Positions 21,477-33,721 of a stretch of DNA of 64,000 nt are shown here, piece after piece. Position numbers and translations under genes: made by a program. The DNA is taken from assembly GCA_030844895.1 (NCBI GenBank), contig CM061226.1, positions 99,485,292 through 99,549,291 of the forward strand. Direction: 5' to 3'. Position 1 is the first letter of the stretch; each line of letters begins with the position of its first letter. This DNA comes from Ambrosia x helenae (lineage: Eukaryota > Streptophyta > Magnoliopsida > Asterales > Asteraceae). The notes beneath the pieces are model-generated. The model was not told where the DNA came from and did not search any database. It worked only from the letters and a program-made list of their open reading frames with translations.

Positions 21477-21745
21477 TTTTTTTTTTTGAACGGCCAATTA
21501 ATCAATTCCGAGCACTATCGGGCACCCTTTTGGCGAATCAGGTACTCGAGAATACCCGGGCCACCAATTGCCACCAATTCCGGGAAAACCCGATCACTCA
21601 CCCGCCCGAAGGCACGACGGTGAAATAGTCGGTAAAACCGGTCGGGATCAGGACTTGAACCCAAGCCAATGGCCGGGTCTTCCCTCATTTCCCCTCCACC
21701 AATGTCCTCCAAATGTAGCTAGTGGGAATTGAACTCAAGCCTCCA
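21477..21745 (-). mobile_element. tRNA-derived SINE
   Basis: On the minus strand it has a polymerase III B-box (gggttcaagtcc, at 21651..21662), an upstream A-box-like ttggtggagggg, and a 3' end running into poly(A) (poly(T) at 21477..21487 on plus). A partial second head (gagttcaattccc) lies at its 5' side. The body, with ggaaaacccgatcactcaccc on plus, is shared with the copy near 50567, which defines a family. Confidence 0.65.
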
Positions 21746-22831
21746 ATAGAAAACTTTAGGCCCTCAACATACTAAATCATTCACAATTTCAAATTAAATA
21801 AGAAACTGATAAAACTAATAAAAGACTAAAAAATATATCATCACAACAACTTAAAGTGTTATAATAATGAAGAACAAACAGAACATGACCATTTTCCGCA
21901 AGTAAATACATTACAAGAGTTGTCTTTGCATCAAATCTATAAAAAAAGACACACAAAACATCATCAACTAAATTTAGTATTTAGTTTCAGAAAAAACTTA
22001 GCAGTTTAATCTAAGATCAATGGTAAAAAGCGTACGTGTGGATGGAGAATTATGGATTTCATGGATGAACGATCAACTAACAGATCTGCAAAAACATACA
22101 TAATTGATTCAGATAACTAATGGACATTAGAACTAAAATGAACTAAAATCCAATGAGTATGATTGTTACTTCAAATCAGTAAAAAAAAAAAACAGTTTTG
22201 CTCACCGATGACGGGGGCGCTTGGACGGTTCCGTTAAATGAAACATTTCTCTAAGCTATGTATTGCGAGGATGACGGCGACGCTTGGACGGTAAAGAAGA
22301 AGGCGTATGCTATCGCTTACATGCTCCCAAATTGTCAGAGGAAAAACGGATGGTGTCGATTTTGTGAGTCATGTCTTATCTACAAGAGAAGCAGGCATCG
22401 ATTCCGAAACAAACACAAAACTAAGGTTAATGAGAAACCCTAAAATAAATCAGGGCAAGAAGAGTGAAACTGAAGAGAATTTAGGCGGTCAAATAGTGAA
22501 ATCCAAGAGAACTGAGCACAATTTGAGATGCATTGAGCAGGATGAAAGCATTAGCATTAATCGTGGTTAATGCGCTTATGTTCATTGGAGGGGTGGATGG
22601 TTGGGAAGTGGGATGGAGATGATGAACATAGTAATAGATATGAGTATGGAGGTTGCAGAAGACATGGGGAGGTTACCAAGAGTAAAAAACGCAGAAATAT
22701 TAGGTAACTGCTTAACATCCCTTGATCTCAAATAACTTCCAAATTCTGGCAATAACTACTCAATTATTATGGTCCACATTTAATGATAAAAAAAACCGTG
22801 TGATTTGGATGGCTGAGATTAAAGGCAAAAC

Positions 22832-22854
22832 AGTTTTTTTTTTTTTTTTTTTTT
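22832..22854. repeat. Poly(T) tract
   Basis: More than 20 consecutive T residues near the proposed 5' end of the Helitron. Confidence 0.9.
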
Positions 22855-24237
22855 TCTAAAATGGTGGTTACTAATGTGGTGAACAATATATTAATAACGT
22901 GGGTTATGTTATATTATGAAAATAACCTTCTTAGTGTTATTATCTATTTAAGTGAACAAAATACACTAGAAAACTAACTTGGTTAGTTTAGTTTTATAAA
23001 GAAATAATAATGGGACATAATTGGGGGACTATTAGCGTAAATTGGCCAAATAAAATGGCAAGAAAACACCCATTTGGGTTAAAAAGCGTGATCAGCCCCA
23101 AAGGGGCTTTCTTGAGCAAAATTTAAGCCCTAATCACATCAAAATGGAAGAATTGATGCAAGGGTTTGAGTATTGACACGATGGGGGTGCAAATTGAGAG
23201 TTATCTATAAAGTTTGGAGCTTATGGTAAGAGCCCTAACCCCAATTTATGTATATTTTGAAATCCATGAGTAGGTTTTGAGCAAGCTATGTTAAATCCGT
23301 GTTATGGATGATTATAAGTGATATTGATCATTCCTAATGGTTTAGGAATGAGTTAAATTACTAGAAATGTGCTTATATGCAAAGAAGATGATTTTGGTTT
23401 TCACTAGTAGTTTTGATGTTCCTAAAATAGTTATAAATCTATGTTTCTAGCATGAGTTGTGTAAGAATTACATCCTACATGTATTGCATGACACATATAT
23501 GCTAAGATGATTTGCAAGGTCGAATTAAAATGATGGCTTGTATGATGCTTTGAATGATGTTAACATAAATTGGTTACTTTTAGATGTATAGTGAGTGAAA
23601 AATTATGGATGATATAATATGCACACTAGGTGTTTGTGAAAACGCCTAGCAAAAAATAATAATGAATGGAATAATATGTTAGAACCCCACAAGCAAATTT
23701 GTTATGCGGGAATGAAACTATCCGATAAAGGTGGCATGAAGGATGCATATTAGATGGTTATTTAGGTGGCAATAACATGATTTCATTATATGCCACTATG
23801 TCTTAGAAACTCAAATTCTAGGCTTAGAAGATGAAAACACGCCATAAGATGAAATAGAAGCTTAATGACGGTTAGGAAGGAAATGTGCACTAAACTTAAT
23901 GATTTTGATATGATAAATAAAAGGGTAATTCTTGATTATGGCTATTGCCTAATGCTAGTGCACATAATCATGTCAAAGACAGTTTGACTTTTAAAAGTCA
24001 AACTGACCCAAATATAAGTTATGGATAAATTGGTGTGTGAAAACTCATGATATGGGTTAGTTAGTTGACATAATGACTAACTTGAATTATCTTGAGTATC
24101 GTGAAGTTGATCTTTTCAAGATAGGTGGAGGCTTGGAACAATCGGATTAAACGAGCTAACGGGTCAAGGAATGATCAAATTGTGGCCAAGGTAAGTGACT
24201 TATCTTAGGTATCTTAGTAACTAAAAGAATTTGTAAA

Positions 24238-24965
24238 TAAATTGCTAATATAGTAATGAATGTTTGGTAAAATTTCTAGATTTTTCCGAAATCGTTTGAT
24301 GTGGTTTTTGCAGCTGTTTTATCAAAAAACTAGTTGTTGACAGCGAATAGATCCACCACTTGCAGAGATTATTTTGTGGTCTTAAACATTTTATTTAAGC
24401 ACGATTTTTTGTCATAATCTTTCTAATATAGTAATGAATGTTTGGTAAAATTTCTAGATTTTTCCGAAATCGTTTGATGTGCTTTTTGCCGCTGTTTTTG
24501 TCAAAAAAAAAATAGTTGTTGACAACAAACAGGTCCGCCACTTGCAGAGGTTGTTTGGTGGTCTTAAACATTTTATTTAAGCATGATTTTTTGTCAGATT
24601 CTTGTTAATATAGTAATAAATGTTTGGTAAAATTTCTAGATTTTTCCGAAATCGTTTGATGTGGTTTTTGCGGCCGTTTTGTCAAAAAAAAGTTGTTGAC
24701 AGCAAACAGATCCGCCAATTGCAGAGTTTGTTTGGTGGTCTTAAACATTTTATTTAAGCATGATTTTTTGTCAGAATCTTGCTAATATAGTAATGAATGT
24801 TTGGTAAAATTTCTAGACATTTCCGAAATCGTTTAATGTGGTGTTTGCGGCTGTTTTGTCAATAAATAGTTGTTGACAGCAAGCAGGTCTGTCACTTGCA
24901 GAAAATCTTTCGAGGTCTTAACACGTTTACTTTGACATGATTTTTGGTCAGAAGCAGACAAGGTA
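24238..24965. repeat. Four tandem 180-bp repeats within the LTR
   Basis: Units start near 24241, 24419, 24602 and 24778 and each contains taatatagtaatgaatgttt and ttccgaaatcgtttgatg. Unit lengths are about 176-183 bp. The last unit is the most diverged. A monomer of this size in a gypsy LTR is the arrangement from which satellites can arise. Confidence 0.92.
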
Positions 24966-25375
24966 GTTTAGTTTTATATATGTTATATGATTTGAGAATT
25001 TAGTTGACTTAACTCTAAATTGGTAAAAATATGTTTCCCATTACCTATGGCCCTTCACGGGTAATTTGGGTAAATTAGCTTAGTGTTGTTGTGAATGGGT
25101 GCATTCATGGTATAAACAAGTACGGGTAGTGTTAAGTGCCCGGAGTTGAGAAAATTGGTTGTTATAATATTAGTGTTGCATTAATTGTATATAGATTAAT
25201 CTATAATCTTTAATGGGTCAAAATGTGTAAAAATGCTATAAGTTAAACGTGTTTGCAATGGTCCTTGGGGATGATCGAGAACCTAAAAAAATGCAGCCAA
25301 AGGTTGGGTAATTACCAAGGAAATTGAGATTATTTATGCGGGCGAATCTGAGCATACAATAGCCCCAGACCATAA

Positions 25376-25451
25376 CTTACGGCTTGGAGCCGTAAGCTAC
25401 AGTTCCCATTTGTGTTCAGGGCAGAATGCATGAACCGTAAGCTACGGTTCA
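25376..25451. repeat. Two adjacent inverted repeats in the LTR
   Basis: cttacggct/agccgtaag with a 3-base loop (25376..25396) and tgaaccgta/tacggttca with a 3-base loop (25431..25451). Both contain the ccgta core, so the second is a variant of the first. Confidence 0.8.
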
Positions 25452-25742
25452 ATGATCGTAGCTTTCGGCAACCCCAAATATTTGTTTGTTTGTTTTGCTA
25501 TGGCTTGACCCGTTAATCCCAAATACTAATCGTTTATCGTGTGTATTTGTGGTAGGCACGTCTAAGAAGAAGAACCAGACACGAAACGGACCAAGCATGA
25601 AACCGAACACACTCGAGACCAAGATCACCGTTGCGAATAAAGATGTGATATCGTCTTCACACGCCGTGAGATACATTTTAATAAAACAGCAAGGACGCTG
25701 CGTAATGTGATGTACATATTAGTCATGCCTAGATAAATCGAC

Positions 25743-25870
25743 ATATAAATAACACGTGCGGATCATCCAAGGATCCAGGCATGTGGAGTTGAATGTGTTA
25801 GTAGTCAAGTTTAGAAAGGACGAATTATAAATAACACGTGCGGACCTTCCAAGGATCCGGACGTGTAGAC
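25743..25870. promoter_or_regulatory. Duplicated G-box segment in the LTR
   Basis: ataaataacacgtgcgga followed by ccaaggatcc occurs twice (25743..25787 and 25826..25870). Each copy holds a cacgtg core and a TATA-like ataaata. Its location about 100-200 bp before the LTR end suggests a duplicated promoter module. Confidence 0.5.
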
Positions 25871-25976
25871 ACGGGATAAGTTATATAAAAAAAAGAAAAA
25901 AAATTAAGCTAATCTGGGACCATAAAACTGATTTAGTTGTTAACTTATTGCTTAAAGATGGGTTAGGTTTTACAAG

Positions 25977-25988
25977 TGGTATCAGAGT
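25977..25988 (+). promoter_or_regulatory. Primer binding site (tRNA-iMet)
   Basis: tggtatcagagt, two bases after the LTR end ttaca. It marks the start of the internal region of the interrupted element. Confidence 0.85.
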
Positions 25989-26800
25989 CATGGTTTGAGG
26001 GATCCGAGTGTCGGAAAGGATACTTGGACTCAAACCGTGAGCTCAAAGAGTCATAAGATGTTTGGTTCAAGACTTGATCGCGTAAATCCGGTAAGTTACT
26101 TTCATAGTAAATAAAAAGGTTGGAAAAATGGTTGTAGTAAACAACACATAGGGCAATTGTGTAATCACAAGTTGCCCGAAAAAGGATTAGTAAATGATGG
26201 TTAAGGCATCCTAAGGCTAGCCAATGACTGAATAGTTAGCGAGAATGTTGTATTAACAAGTATAGTAGAAAGCTCTGTATTGTAATACGGGCTTGGCTTA
26301 TATTGAAATTGATATGACTAATATTTGCAAATGTTGTAGTGATTCAATATCGCATTCTAAGATGACGGAGATCATGGAGTTACTGGATCCCTACAAATAT
26401 GAAAATATAACTAACTAATTAGACAAAATACAAACGATTAAATTATAGCGGAATAAAATTAATTGCACTGCTACTACCCACGTGTAGCCATCATAGAGGT
26501 GCATGGTTATCCTAGTGACGTGGGGTGGGACCAAAGTATGAAGTGTATCAGAATTTCATAATATTATTTACTAGTTTAGTTGAATGAATAGCTTTAAGTT
26601 GTATACTTGATACAATGATAAGAGCTCATGTGTGGAGAAAAGATGAGGTGAAGAGAGAGGAAGTTAGCAAGACCAAGCCTGAAGGAATGGTATAGACTAA
26701 GGCGGTGGAAGATGCAGGAACGATGAAAGATTTCTAGATTGGTATATTTTCAAGATGATGTTTGGGAAGGGTGGTCAGTCGTGAATGGGAAAGTAAGGAG
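25989..26800. other. Leader of the truncated LTR element, no gag seen
   Basis: Sequence after the primer site shows no gag domain in any frame. It gives way to L1-type ORF1 sequence by about 26800. Confidence 0.45.
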
Positions 26801-26869
26801 GCAAAATGGAATCGTAGCGACTAGCAAGAAGGGAAACGAGAGGGCAAACCGAGTTTTCATATCCATTAT

Positions 26870-27222
26870 TTTTTTATTCTTTCTCGAGTACCGAGTTGTG
26901 AAAGGTGTTCGAGAAGTTCGATAATCTTAGGGATGCTTCTGTCCTCTGACCAGGTGAGAAGGTGGGTGGCAATAGAATCGGCTTTCTTAGAATAAAAGAT
27001 GTTGTGGAGGTGGACATTTTATTGGTTGAGCTATGTGATACGTTTATAGACGGAGCTAAAGTTGGTGTTAATATCGCTAAATATGATATGAACGGAAAGC
27101 CTCCAAAGAATGTCATGTCTGGGGTTTAGAAAGTGAAGGCAGTTAAGGAGTTTAATATTGTCGCAAATGGAATGGAGGAAAGGCAAGTCCAAAATACAAA
27201 CTTCCATTGTGGGAAGTCCTTT
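26870..27222 (+). pseudogene. L1-type LINE ORF1 (RRM-like), part 1
   Basis: In one frame the plus strand reads VFEKFDNLRDASVL, stop, GEKVGGNRIGFLRIKDVVEV, and later GAKVGVNIAKYDMNGKP. That is the degenerate RNA-recognition-motif pattern of plant L1 ORF1 proteins: a basic loop, GFLR as RNP1, and a final VNIAKY strand. Stops and frame shifts show it is dead. It is cut at 27222 by another LINE and resumes at 47161. Confidence 0.7.
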
Positions 27223-27419
27223 TTTTAAGGCCAACAAAATTTTATTCACCAAAAAAACATATGCTAACCAAAAGTTAGATAGACCACCAAAGTACATCCG
27301 CCAAAAGTCATATTAACTATACAAACATACCCGTATTAAAGGTACACCAATCCTCCCAAGTTAATCCCCCGACATTCGCCCTATTTTTACACCAAAGAAA
27401 ACTAAACTCTTTAATTTCA

Positions 27420-29235
27420 TCCTTAATTCTTCGGAAGTTAACCTGTTTTCCATTGAAGAGTGCATCATTTCGTCATTTCCTTAGGACCCATAATGAAGTT
27501 TGAACAATCGCGTGCACGGCTTTCTTCCATTTCTTTGAACCTCTTAGACTATTGTGAAAGTTAGACAGATCTTTCAGCTCCATAAAAAACACCGATCTCA
27601 AGTTACACCAGGTCACGATGAAGTCCCAAATCTGAGCAGCGAGCCACCAGGATATAAACAGATGGACGACGCATTCTTCTATCTCTCAACAGAACCTACA
27701 AGTTGTGTCCAGAATGATGATTCTTCTATGCGACAACACACCTGCAGTTGGAACTCTGTCTTGTATAATTCTCCAAACAAAGAAATTCACTTTAACCGAC
27801 ACCCATGTATTCCACTCAAAGTCGAGACCCCGATCAACAAAGAACTTCTTTTCAGCTAGAACCCAAACATTGCAAACAGAAAAACCGTCAGTTGTATCCA
27901 GTTACCAGCCCCAACTGTCCTCGCCCAACCCAAACCCGAACCCCTACCAGGCATCCGAAAGCAGCTGAAGTTCAACAAGTTCATAGATAGAGGCCAGAGA
28001 CCCCTGCCATGAAAAGTGCAGCTGCAGCGCACCATTTGAACATGTCACATGGTCCGAAATGGTAACTATTCTCCTCCTTTCCAGATGATACAGATGCAGA
28101 CACTTATTTTGAATCGTGTCGTCGAACAACCATTTTTCTTTCCAAAATCCAATGCGATTATTCACTCCCGGTCGACCCCGAAACAAACCTGCCAAATTAA
28201 TCCTAATCAACTCATATTCAGATTCAGTGGTGCAAATGGCTTTCCACGGACCCGTGATACTAAGTCTTGCTGGAATGAAGTTCCAAGACCTGAAACCACT
28301 GTGAATCTCCCAAATCACTTTTTACCAAAGGCTTCTACTTTCCGATTTAAACCGCCACCACCATTTGGCCAACATCGCCAAATTAGCCAACTTCAAAGAC
28401 CCGAAACCTAGTCCGCCACTTTCCTTTGGAGCCATCGAGTTATGCTAAGAAACCCAAGCCATCTTATCCTTATCCGAAGTCGAACACCAATGAAAGTCCT
28501 TACGAAGTTTTTCAAGCTTCTTAATCACCTCCATTGGAGCCTTATACAAGGAGAAACAGTACGTTAGTAGAGCATTCATAACAACCCTAACCAACGTAAT
28601 ACGTCCCCCGAAAGACAAGGTATTAGCCATCCAAATAGATAGGCTTTTCTTAAAAACTTCCACGATAAGATCCCAATTTTTTATCAAGTTCATGTTGGCC
28701 CCGACTTGTAGGCCTAAATATTTGAAAGAAAGAGACCTTCTCGAACTGCCCATCACATTCGCCATAAGTTGAATGAGATTATCTTCCACCCCAATCCTAA
28801 ATATGCTGCTTTTGGACAGATTTATGTGGAGGCCCGAAACAAGGTAAAAGCATCTTAAGATCCTTTTCAGATTAATAATATTCTCGAATGACTACTCACC
28901 CAAAAACGCCATGTCATCGCCATATAGGAAATGTGACAATATCGGCCCGGATGTAGATAAAGACAAGCCTTTATAGATACCAACGTCGAACGCTTTCTTC
29001 ATCACCGTAGACAAAAGCCTCCATTGCTAAGACAAAAATAAAAGGCGATAGAGGGTCACCCTGTCTCAAACCGCGAAAACACTTGAATTCTTGAGTTGGG
29101 GAGCCATTAACCAAGACCGAGGCTCGAGCCGATGAGATAATAGACAAGATCCACATACGCCATTTCGCTGGAAAATTCATTTGAGATAAAACCACATCTA
29201 CAAATCCCCAACTAAGCGAATCATATGCCTAATGC
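27420..29235 (-). pseudogene. LINE ORF2 remnant: RT palm/thumb and zf-RVT
   Basis: From the 5' side on minus: AYDSLSWGFVDVVLSQMNFP, then CFRGLRQGDPLSPFIFVLAM, a YGDD box (LYGDDMAFLGE) near 28905..28935, SGLHINLSKSSIF, SFKYLGLQVGANMNLIKNWD, and FGGRITLVRVVMNALLTYCF. After that come the connection region and a zf-RVT module (VNFFVWRIIQDRVPTAGVL, then CRFC and HLFISW). Several stops and frame shifts separate these. RNase H is absent. Standard plant L1 ORF2 architecture, inactive. Confidence 0.88.
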
Positions 29236-30475
29236 CTGTGTATCACACCCTCAAAATCCACTTGCAGAGTTTTACCGCGAGGCGCATGACAAACCAGGAT
29301 CCAAACCAACGATCACAATAAACAAGTCTAAAATGAACATAATGCAATTTCAAAACAATGTTTAAAATTCCCGTTTACAGCGGAAGCTTATTCAAAACAA
29401 TATTCAATAGTAAACCAATGTTCAACGTTTGTAAAACCATGCCACCCTAACTAGACGCCGTGCAGACGCGTGCGCCCTAGTCCAGTCGTGCTACCTTAGC
29501 GACCTGAGAAAACATGTAAGAGAATACGTCAGCACAAAAATGCTGGTGAGTTTAAAGGTTTTGTAACCCAAGTACCATGTCAACCTGTCCATACTATAAC
29601 AAATCGAAAACCAGTGTACGCTAGCTAGGCGTATGTTTTGTTACTACCACGATTGGAAAACCATTACTAACTCGTAAACCAAATGTGTGCCCGATGTAGT
29701 AAACCTGTTGTTCCTGTTGTTCCTGTTTGAGACAATATGCACCCGCCGACCCTCCAAGTCGACGAGCGGGGTTGGTCACTCCCAATAGCGCTATTCACAT
29801 TTCCCCGTTGTGCAAACCCGCACATTCATGGTTCCCCCCGGGACTTCCAAAGATCGTGTAGTACACAATAGAAACCCATAGTATGACAGTAGTTACCAAA
29901 TAATCGTTTTAACACATGTTTTCTCCCCCGAAAATGTGAAACCAGTTTAAAAAGAGGGGCCGTAAACTCACCTTAAGTTGCGTTACTTCGTAATACGAAT
30001 AATTCAGCAGCTATGCTAGTCCCGAAAAGCGGCGACCTAACATATGACAGTTACAAGCACTTAGACTAATAACCCGCAGGTTAGTTAGTCCCTAGATGTC
30101 CAGACCATAACCAAGTTCGTTTGAAAACACCGTGACTGTTTAACTGACCCAAAGTACAAGACTCGACATCCCATTGGTGACCCGAGACTCCCCGTGTTAT
30201 GTTTACGCTCTCAAACATACAATCATGCAATCACACTTAACATACGTTAACGCACAACAAGTTATAGCACATAGCTCACGTATCACATAATTACATCCCA
30301 ACATATGTTACCAAGTTATTAGATATGTTACGGGGTTCCTAGCATGTTCCTACAGGTCAAATCGGGTCTCGGAATGCTAATTTACACTTACAGCAGCAGT
30401 ACACGCGATTAGGAAAAGTCAACTAGCATTTAGGTTGGTCAACTGGCATTTAGGAAGGCTAATCGCCTCTATTAT

Positions 30476-30690
30476 AGGCGATTAGGGCTATACCACATGT
30501 AATTACTAGCAATTAGGGCTATACCACATGTAATTACTAGCAATTAGGGCTATAAGACATGTATCTACTAGCAATTAGCTCATAAGACATGTATCTACTA
30601 GCAATTAGCCCCTACTCGCATGAAACATAGGCGATTAGCCTCCTAATCGCCCCTAACATAGGCGATTAGGGTTGCTAATCGCCAGTAACC
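30476..30690. repeat. Short tandem repeats and gcgattag motifs in the LTR
   Basis: Four units of about 33 bp built on acatgtaattactagcaatt or acatgtatctactagcaatt, bounded by clusters of gcgattag and its complement ctaatcgc. The same block occurs in the other LTR near 45667..45880. Confidence 0.85.
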
Positions 30691-30843
30691 CAGCTGTTCC
30701 GGTTTTTCGCGCGTTTAACGCTCCAAATCAGATCCAGAACGTGTGTAACCATCCAATATCTTCCCAATAACTATTCTAAACATGTTTAAACTAAAATCCT
30801 TTGGTTTGCCTCGTATTATCAGCCCTGCATGCACCCATGTAGT

Positions 30844-31664
30844 TGATCGCGTGTCGAAGTGCTAATCAAAAAATATTTTAAAAACAACTCCTTAGCTACA
30901 AGGACTGCAGTATAGGGAGTAGGGTTGTCGAACCACGAGGAGTATGTGGTTAGTGTTAATAGCAATTTTTTATTGTAATAATAGAAAAACTAATAAAATT
31001 ATGAAGATTAAACTAAGGTACTGCTTTGCTTGCAAGAAAAGATTGATTAAAAAAGTAATTAAAAAGAATAATATAATGAAAAACGGTCACTCCGGGTTTC
31101 TGATTCGGTAATTTTAAAGCCACTCTGTAATTAACCTAGATAGGGAATCACATAGACATGATCCTGTTTAACTTGTTCAACCCAATTCAATTATCTTAAC
31201 ACTAAATACAAAATCAAATTATTCCTAGTGCAAGAAAACCAAGAAACGATGATATGTTGTATCAATGCAAAGAAACCAAATTGTCTAGATCAGTCAAACA
31301 TACAATTGAATCCAAAAGAACTTTAAGATGTTCACAAAATTCAATCCAAATACTAGGTATAAAACAGAGTAAACTAATAAAATAAATGAATCATTCACCC
31401 GGAGAGAACCGCGAAAGGATTAGCCTTGCATCTTGGACGCGTACATGCCCCTTTATTCCTTGCTTCGTGCGATAATATATCCTCCTCTTTTTTTCCTGTT
31501 GTCCGATACTTCAAAGCTGTGTCGACCCCTCGAAATATATTGAATGCCGTCCAAAGATAAATTCATAAAACCCTCCTCGAAAATTACATAAAGGAGCCCT
31601 CAAATTCCAATTCTTTGGGGCTTGGGCCATGACTTTGTGACTTTAGTCACGTTTCATATCTTTC

Positions 31665-31722
<58 letters not shown>

Positions 31723-31971
31723 ACTCTATGTTTCAGACTCGGGTGTTCTTGGCTTGACCAAAATTTCTCGTCTACGCCCCAACGTCCATGAACACCTGCT
31801 CTCAAGTGTTCGTGTCTCGATTAAAATTATTTTGTTTCGAGCTCATTATCCACGAACACCTACAAAACACATGCGCGCTAATAAATAACTAAGACCGACT
31901 AAAAGTACACAATAAAAGACTAAAATATATACAAACTAACATATTAACAAGGTGTTTTCACCAACACATCA
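30844..31971 (-). repeat. 3' LTR (sense strand minus) of the Athila-like element
   Basis: 1128 bp including a (TTA)n tract at about 31668..31722. It is followed on the internal side by the polypurine tract (cacccccacactt on plus). Confidence 0.93.
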
Positions 31972-33721
31972 CACCCCCACACTTATCTTTTTTCGTCTCG
32001 AAAAAAATTATATATATACTCTTCTCAAAACATTATCACAGACTAGCACCCCAGTCGCCCCATCATACCTTAGCTAAGGTCCAAAGTCATACCCCATTTA
32101 TAGATCAGCATTAGATGTGTTAATTCAGCAAGTCAAATTGATTTCCATTTAAAAACAGAATTTACTTGACTAAGCCTAACATGCTTCCGGTTTTTATTCT
32201 CATGCAACACACCCCTCACAATTTTTTACTCCACTCGGTTTAATATCTGGACTAGCATGTAATGCGCTAGTATTATTCTCTCAAAAACCAAGTATGTAAC
32301 TCTGTTATCATAGGCTTGTATAACAATCACACCTCAACTGTAGACAATGCACATATCTAAAGGACTTACGGGTTTTGGGCTTCGGGTAGCGGTAGGATAG
32401 ATTTGGCTAACAATTGGTTTAAAAACAAAGGTTTCAACACGCTTGAATGACCATCCTTATTCACTAAGCACCATAATACAATAACTTTGGGCATATTTGA
32501 CCCATAACACATACTTCTATTTTTTTTTTGTCTTTTCTTCTTTTTTTTCACTTTTTTTTCATATATATTTTTTTCTTTTTTTTTTCTTTTTTTTTTCTTC
32601 TTTCACAACTTAAACATAACTCAATCACTTGAACAAAACATAAACACAATGGATGTCATCAATTTATTACACAAAGGTAAACAGGTCAATTTGGGTAACT
32701 TTATAGGTTTAACAAACGAAAGGGTGTAGGCTCAACATGGGCTACTAAGGGTGATTTTAGGTAAACATGTTAACACAAAACAAATAAAAGGTGTCAAACA
32801 AAAAAGGGAATCCTAAATCGCCTTTGTTATGTTCGTGCATATCTAGTCTACAACCTCAGCATGTATCAAATCACACAAGTTCTGCAACAGAGAAACATCT
32901 GGCCTACTCTCAACAAACGAAAATGTATATAAATCAACCTATCATCTAGTAGGCTCAAGATCTCACAGAAGTGGGGAAATGGGTTACCGATGTGTGCATG
33001 CATTTATTACCAATAGCTTGTTAAACCTAGTCAGGAAATTCTAAACTTTTTTTTTTAAATACCTGCTGAAAACGGTTCATATTACTTTTCTACAATTTAG
33101 ACCATGACTAAGGACCTACTGCCAAAACAATCAAGAAACAACTGGTATGTACAGAAAGACCTGCTTTATGTCTGATTAGAATGTTTTTTTAGGAACAATT
33201 TTCAAGACATTTTCAATTTTCAATTTTTTTTTATTTAATTTTTTTTAGACTCAAGAATAAATAAAAACAAAGTTTCCCCACCCCCACACTTGAACGACAC
33301 ATTGTCCTCAATGTGAACTAGGGAATAAAATAAAGTAGAAAAAAAATGTAGAACAATAATAAAAGGAACAGACTCCCCTGGATATAGGCAGTGTGCGTAT
33401 GAGTCTCTGGAGTCCCTCCCAATCGAGCCGTATAGCATTTCATTCGCGGCCGATAAATAAACCTGAAAACTAAGACTCAAAAGAAAAAGAAAAATAAAAA
33501 CATAAAATTCCGGGATGCCTTATACACCGATGGTGTACAGATCTATCCTGCCTGAATGGAGATTGAGTACAAACGAAGTTATCTGATTACAAAGTTAAAC
33601 TCCAAGCATTCCCAGAAAAACAAAAACAGACTCAAACTCTAAAAAATAAAATAAAAAAGGTACGTGTAATACTCTACAAAACTATACAAACTCTACAAGT
33701 AAACATACGTGACACATCTAC
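31972..33721 (-). other. Internal 3' region of the Athila-like element, pol missing
   Basis: No RT or integrase motifs in any frame. It contains T-rich low-complexity sequence around 32520..32600. At 33277..33315 the minus strand reads cattgaggacaatgtg followed by aagtgtgggggtgg, a conserved motif I associate with Athila/Tat elements. The gtgtgggggtg core is also the polypurine tract at 31972..31985. Confidence 0.65.

Larger units (their letters stand above)
19294..23002 (-). mobile_element. Helitron, minus strand, with gene-like exons
   Basis: At the left edge the minus strand ends acccgt, 7-nt loop, acggg(t), six bases, then CTAG followed by T. That is the hairpin plus CTRR terminus of plant Helitrons (hairpin 19304..19322). 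The proposed 5' end is TCTTTATAAAAC at 23002, chosen because LTR sequence appears to resume there; its flanking base is not the canonical one. The interior has SINE insertions and minus-strand exon-like segments, but I found no Rep/helicase. The 3' end is well supported, the 5' end is not. Confidence 0.6.
19170..25974 (+). repeat. Retrotransposon 5' LTR interrupted by a Helitron
   Basis: Starts TGTAACACCCCG and ends GTTTTACA, two bases before a primer site at 25977. A 3.7-kb Helitron (19294..23002) splits it, leaving about 3.1 kb of LTR. That length fits large Ty3/gypsy LTRs of the Tekay type. It contains four 180-bp tandem repeats and two inverted repeats. No matching 3' LTR lies in the window and no gag follows, so the element is truncated or disrupted. 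Continuity across the Helitron is inferred because flank joining restores a plausible AT-rich run; it needs an empty-site comparison. Confidence 0.6.

Noticed and set aside
21477..21745. tRNA gene suggested by a good B-box
   Set aside because: No cloverleaf can be folded and the unit has a SINE body and poly(A) tail.
25449..25710. Overlapping frames of about 75 residues in the LTR
   Set aside because: No motif, and the region is promoter-like LTR sequence.
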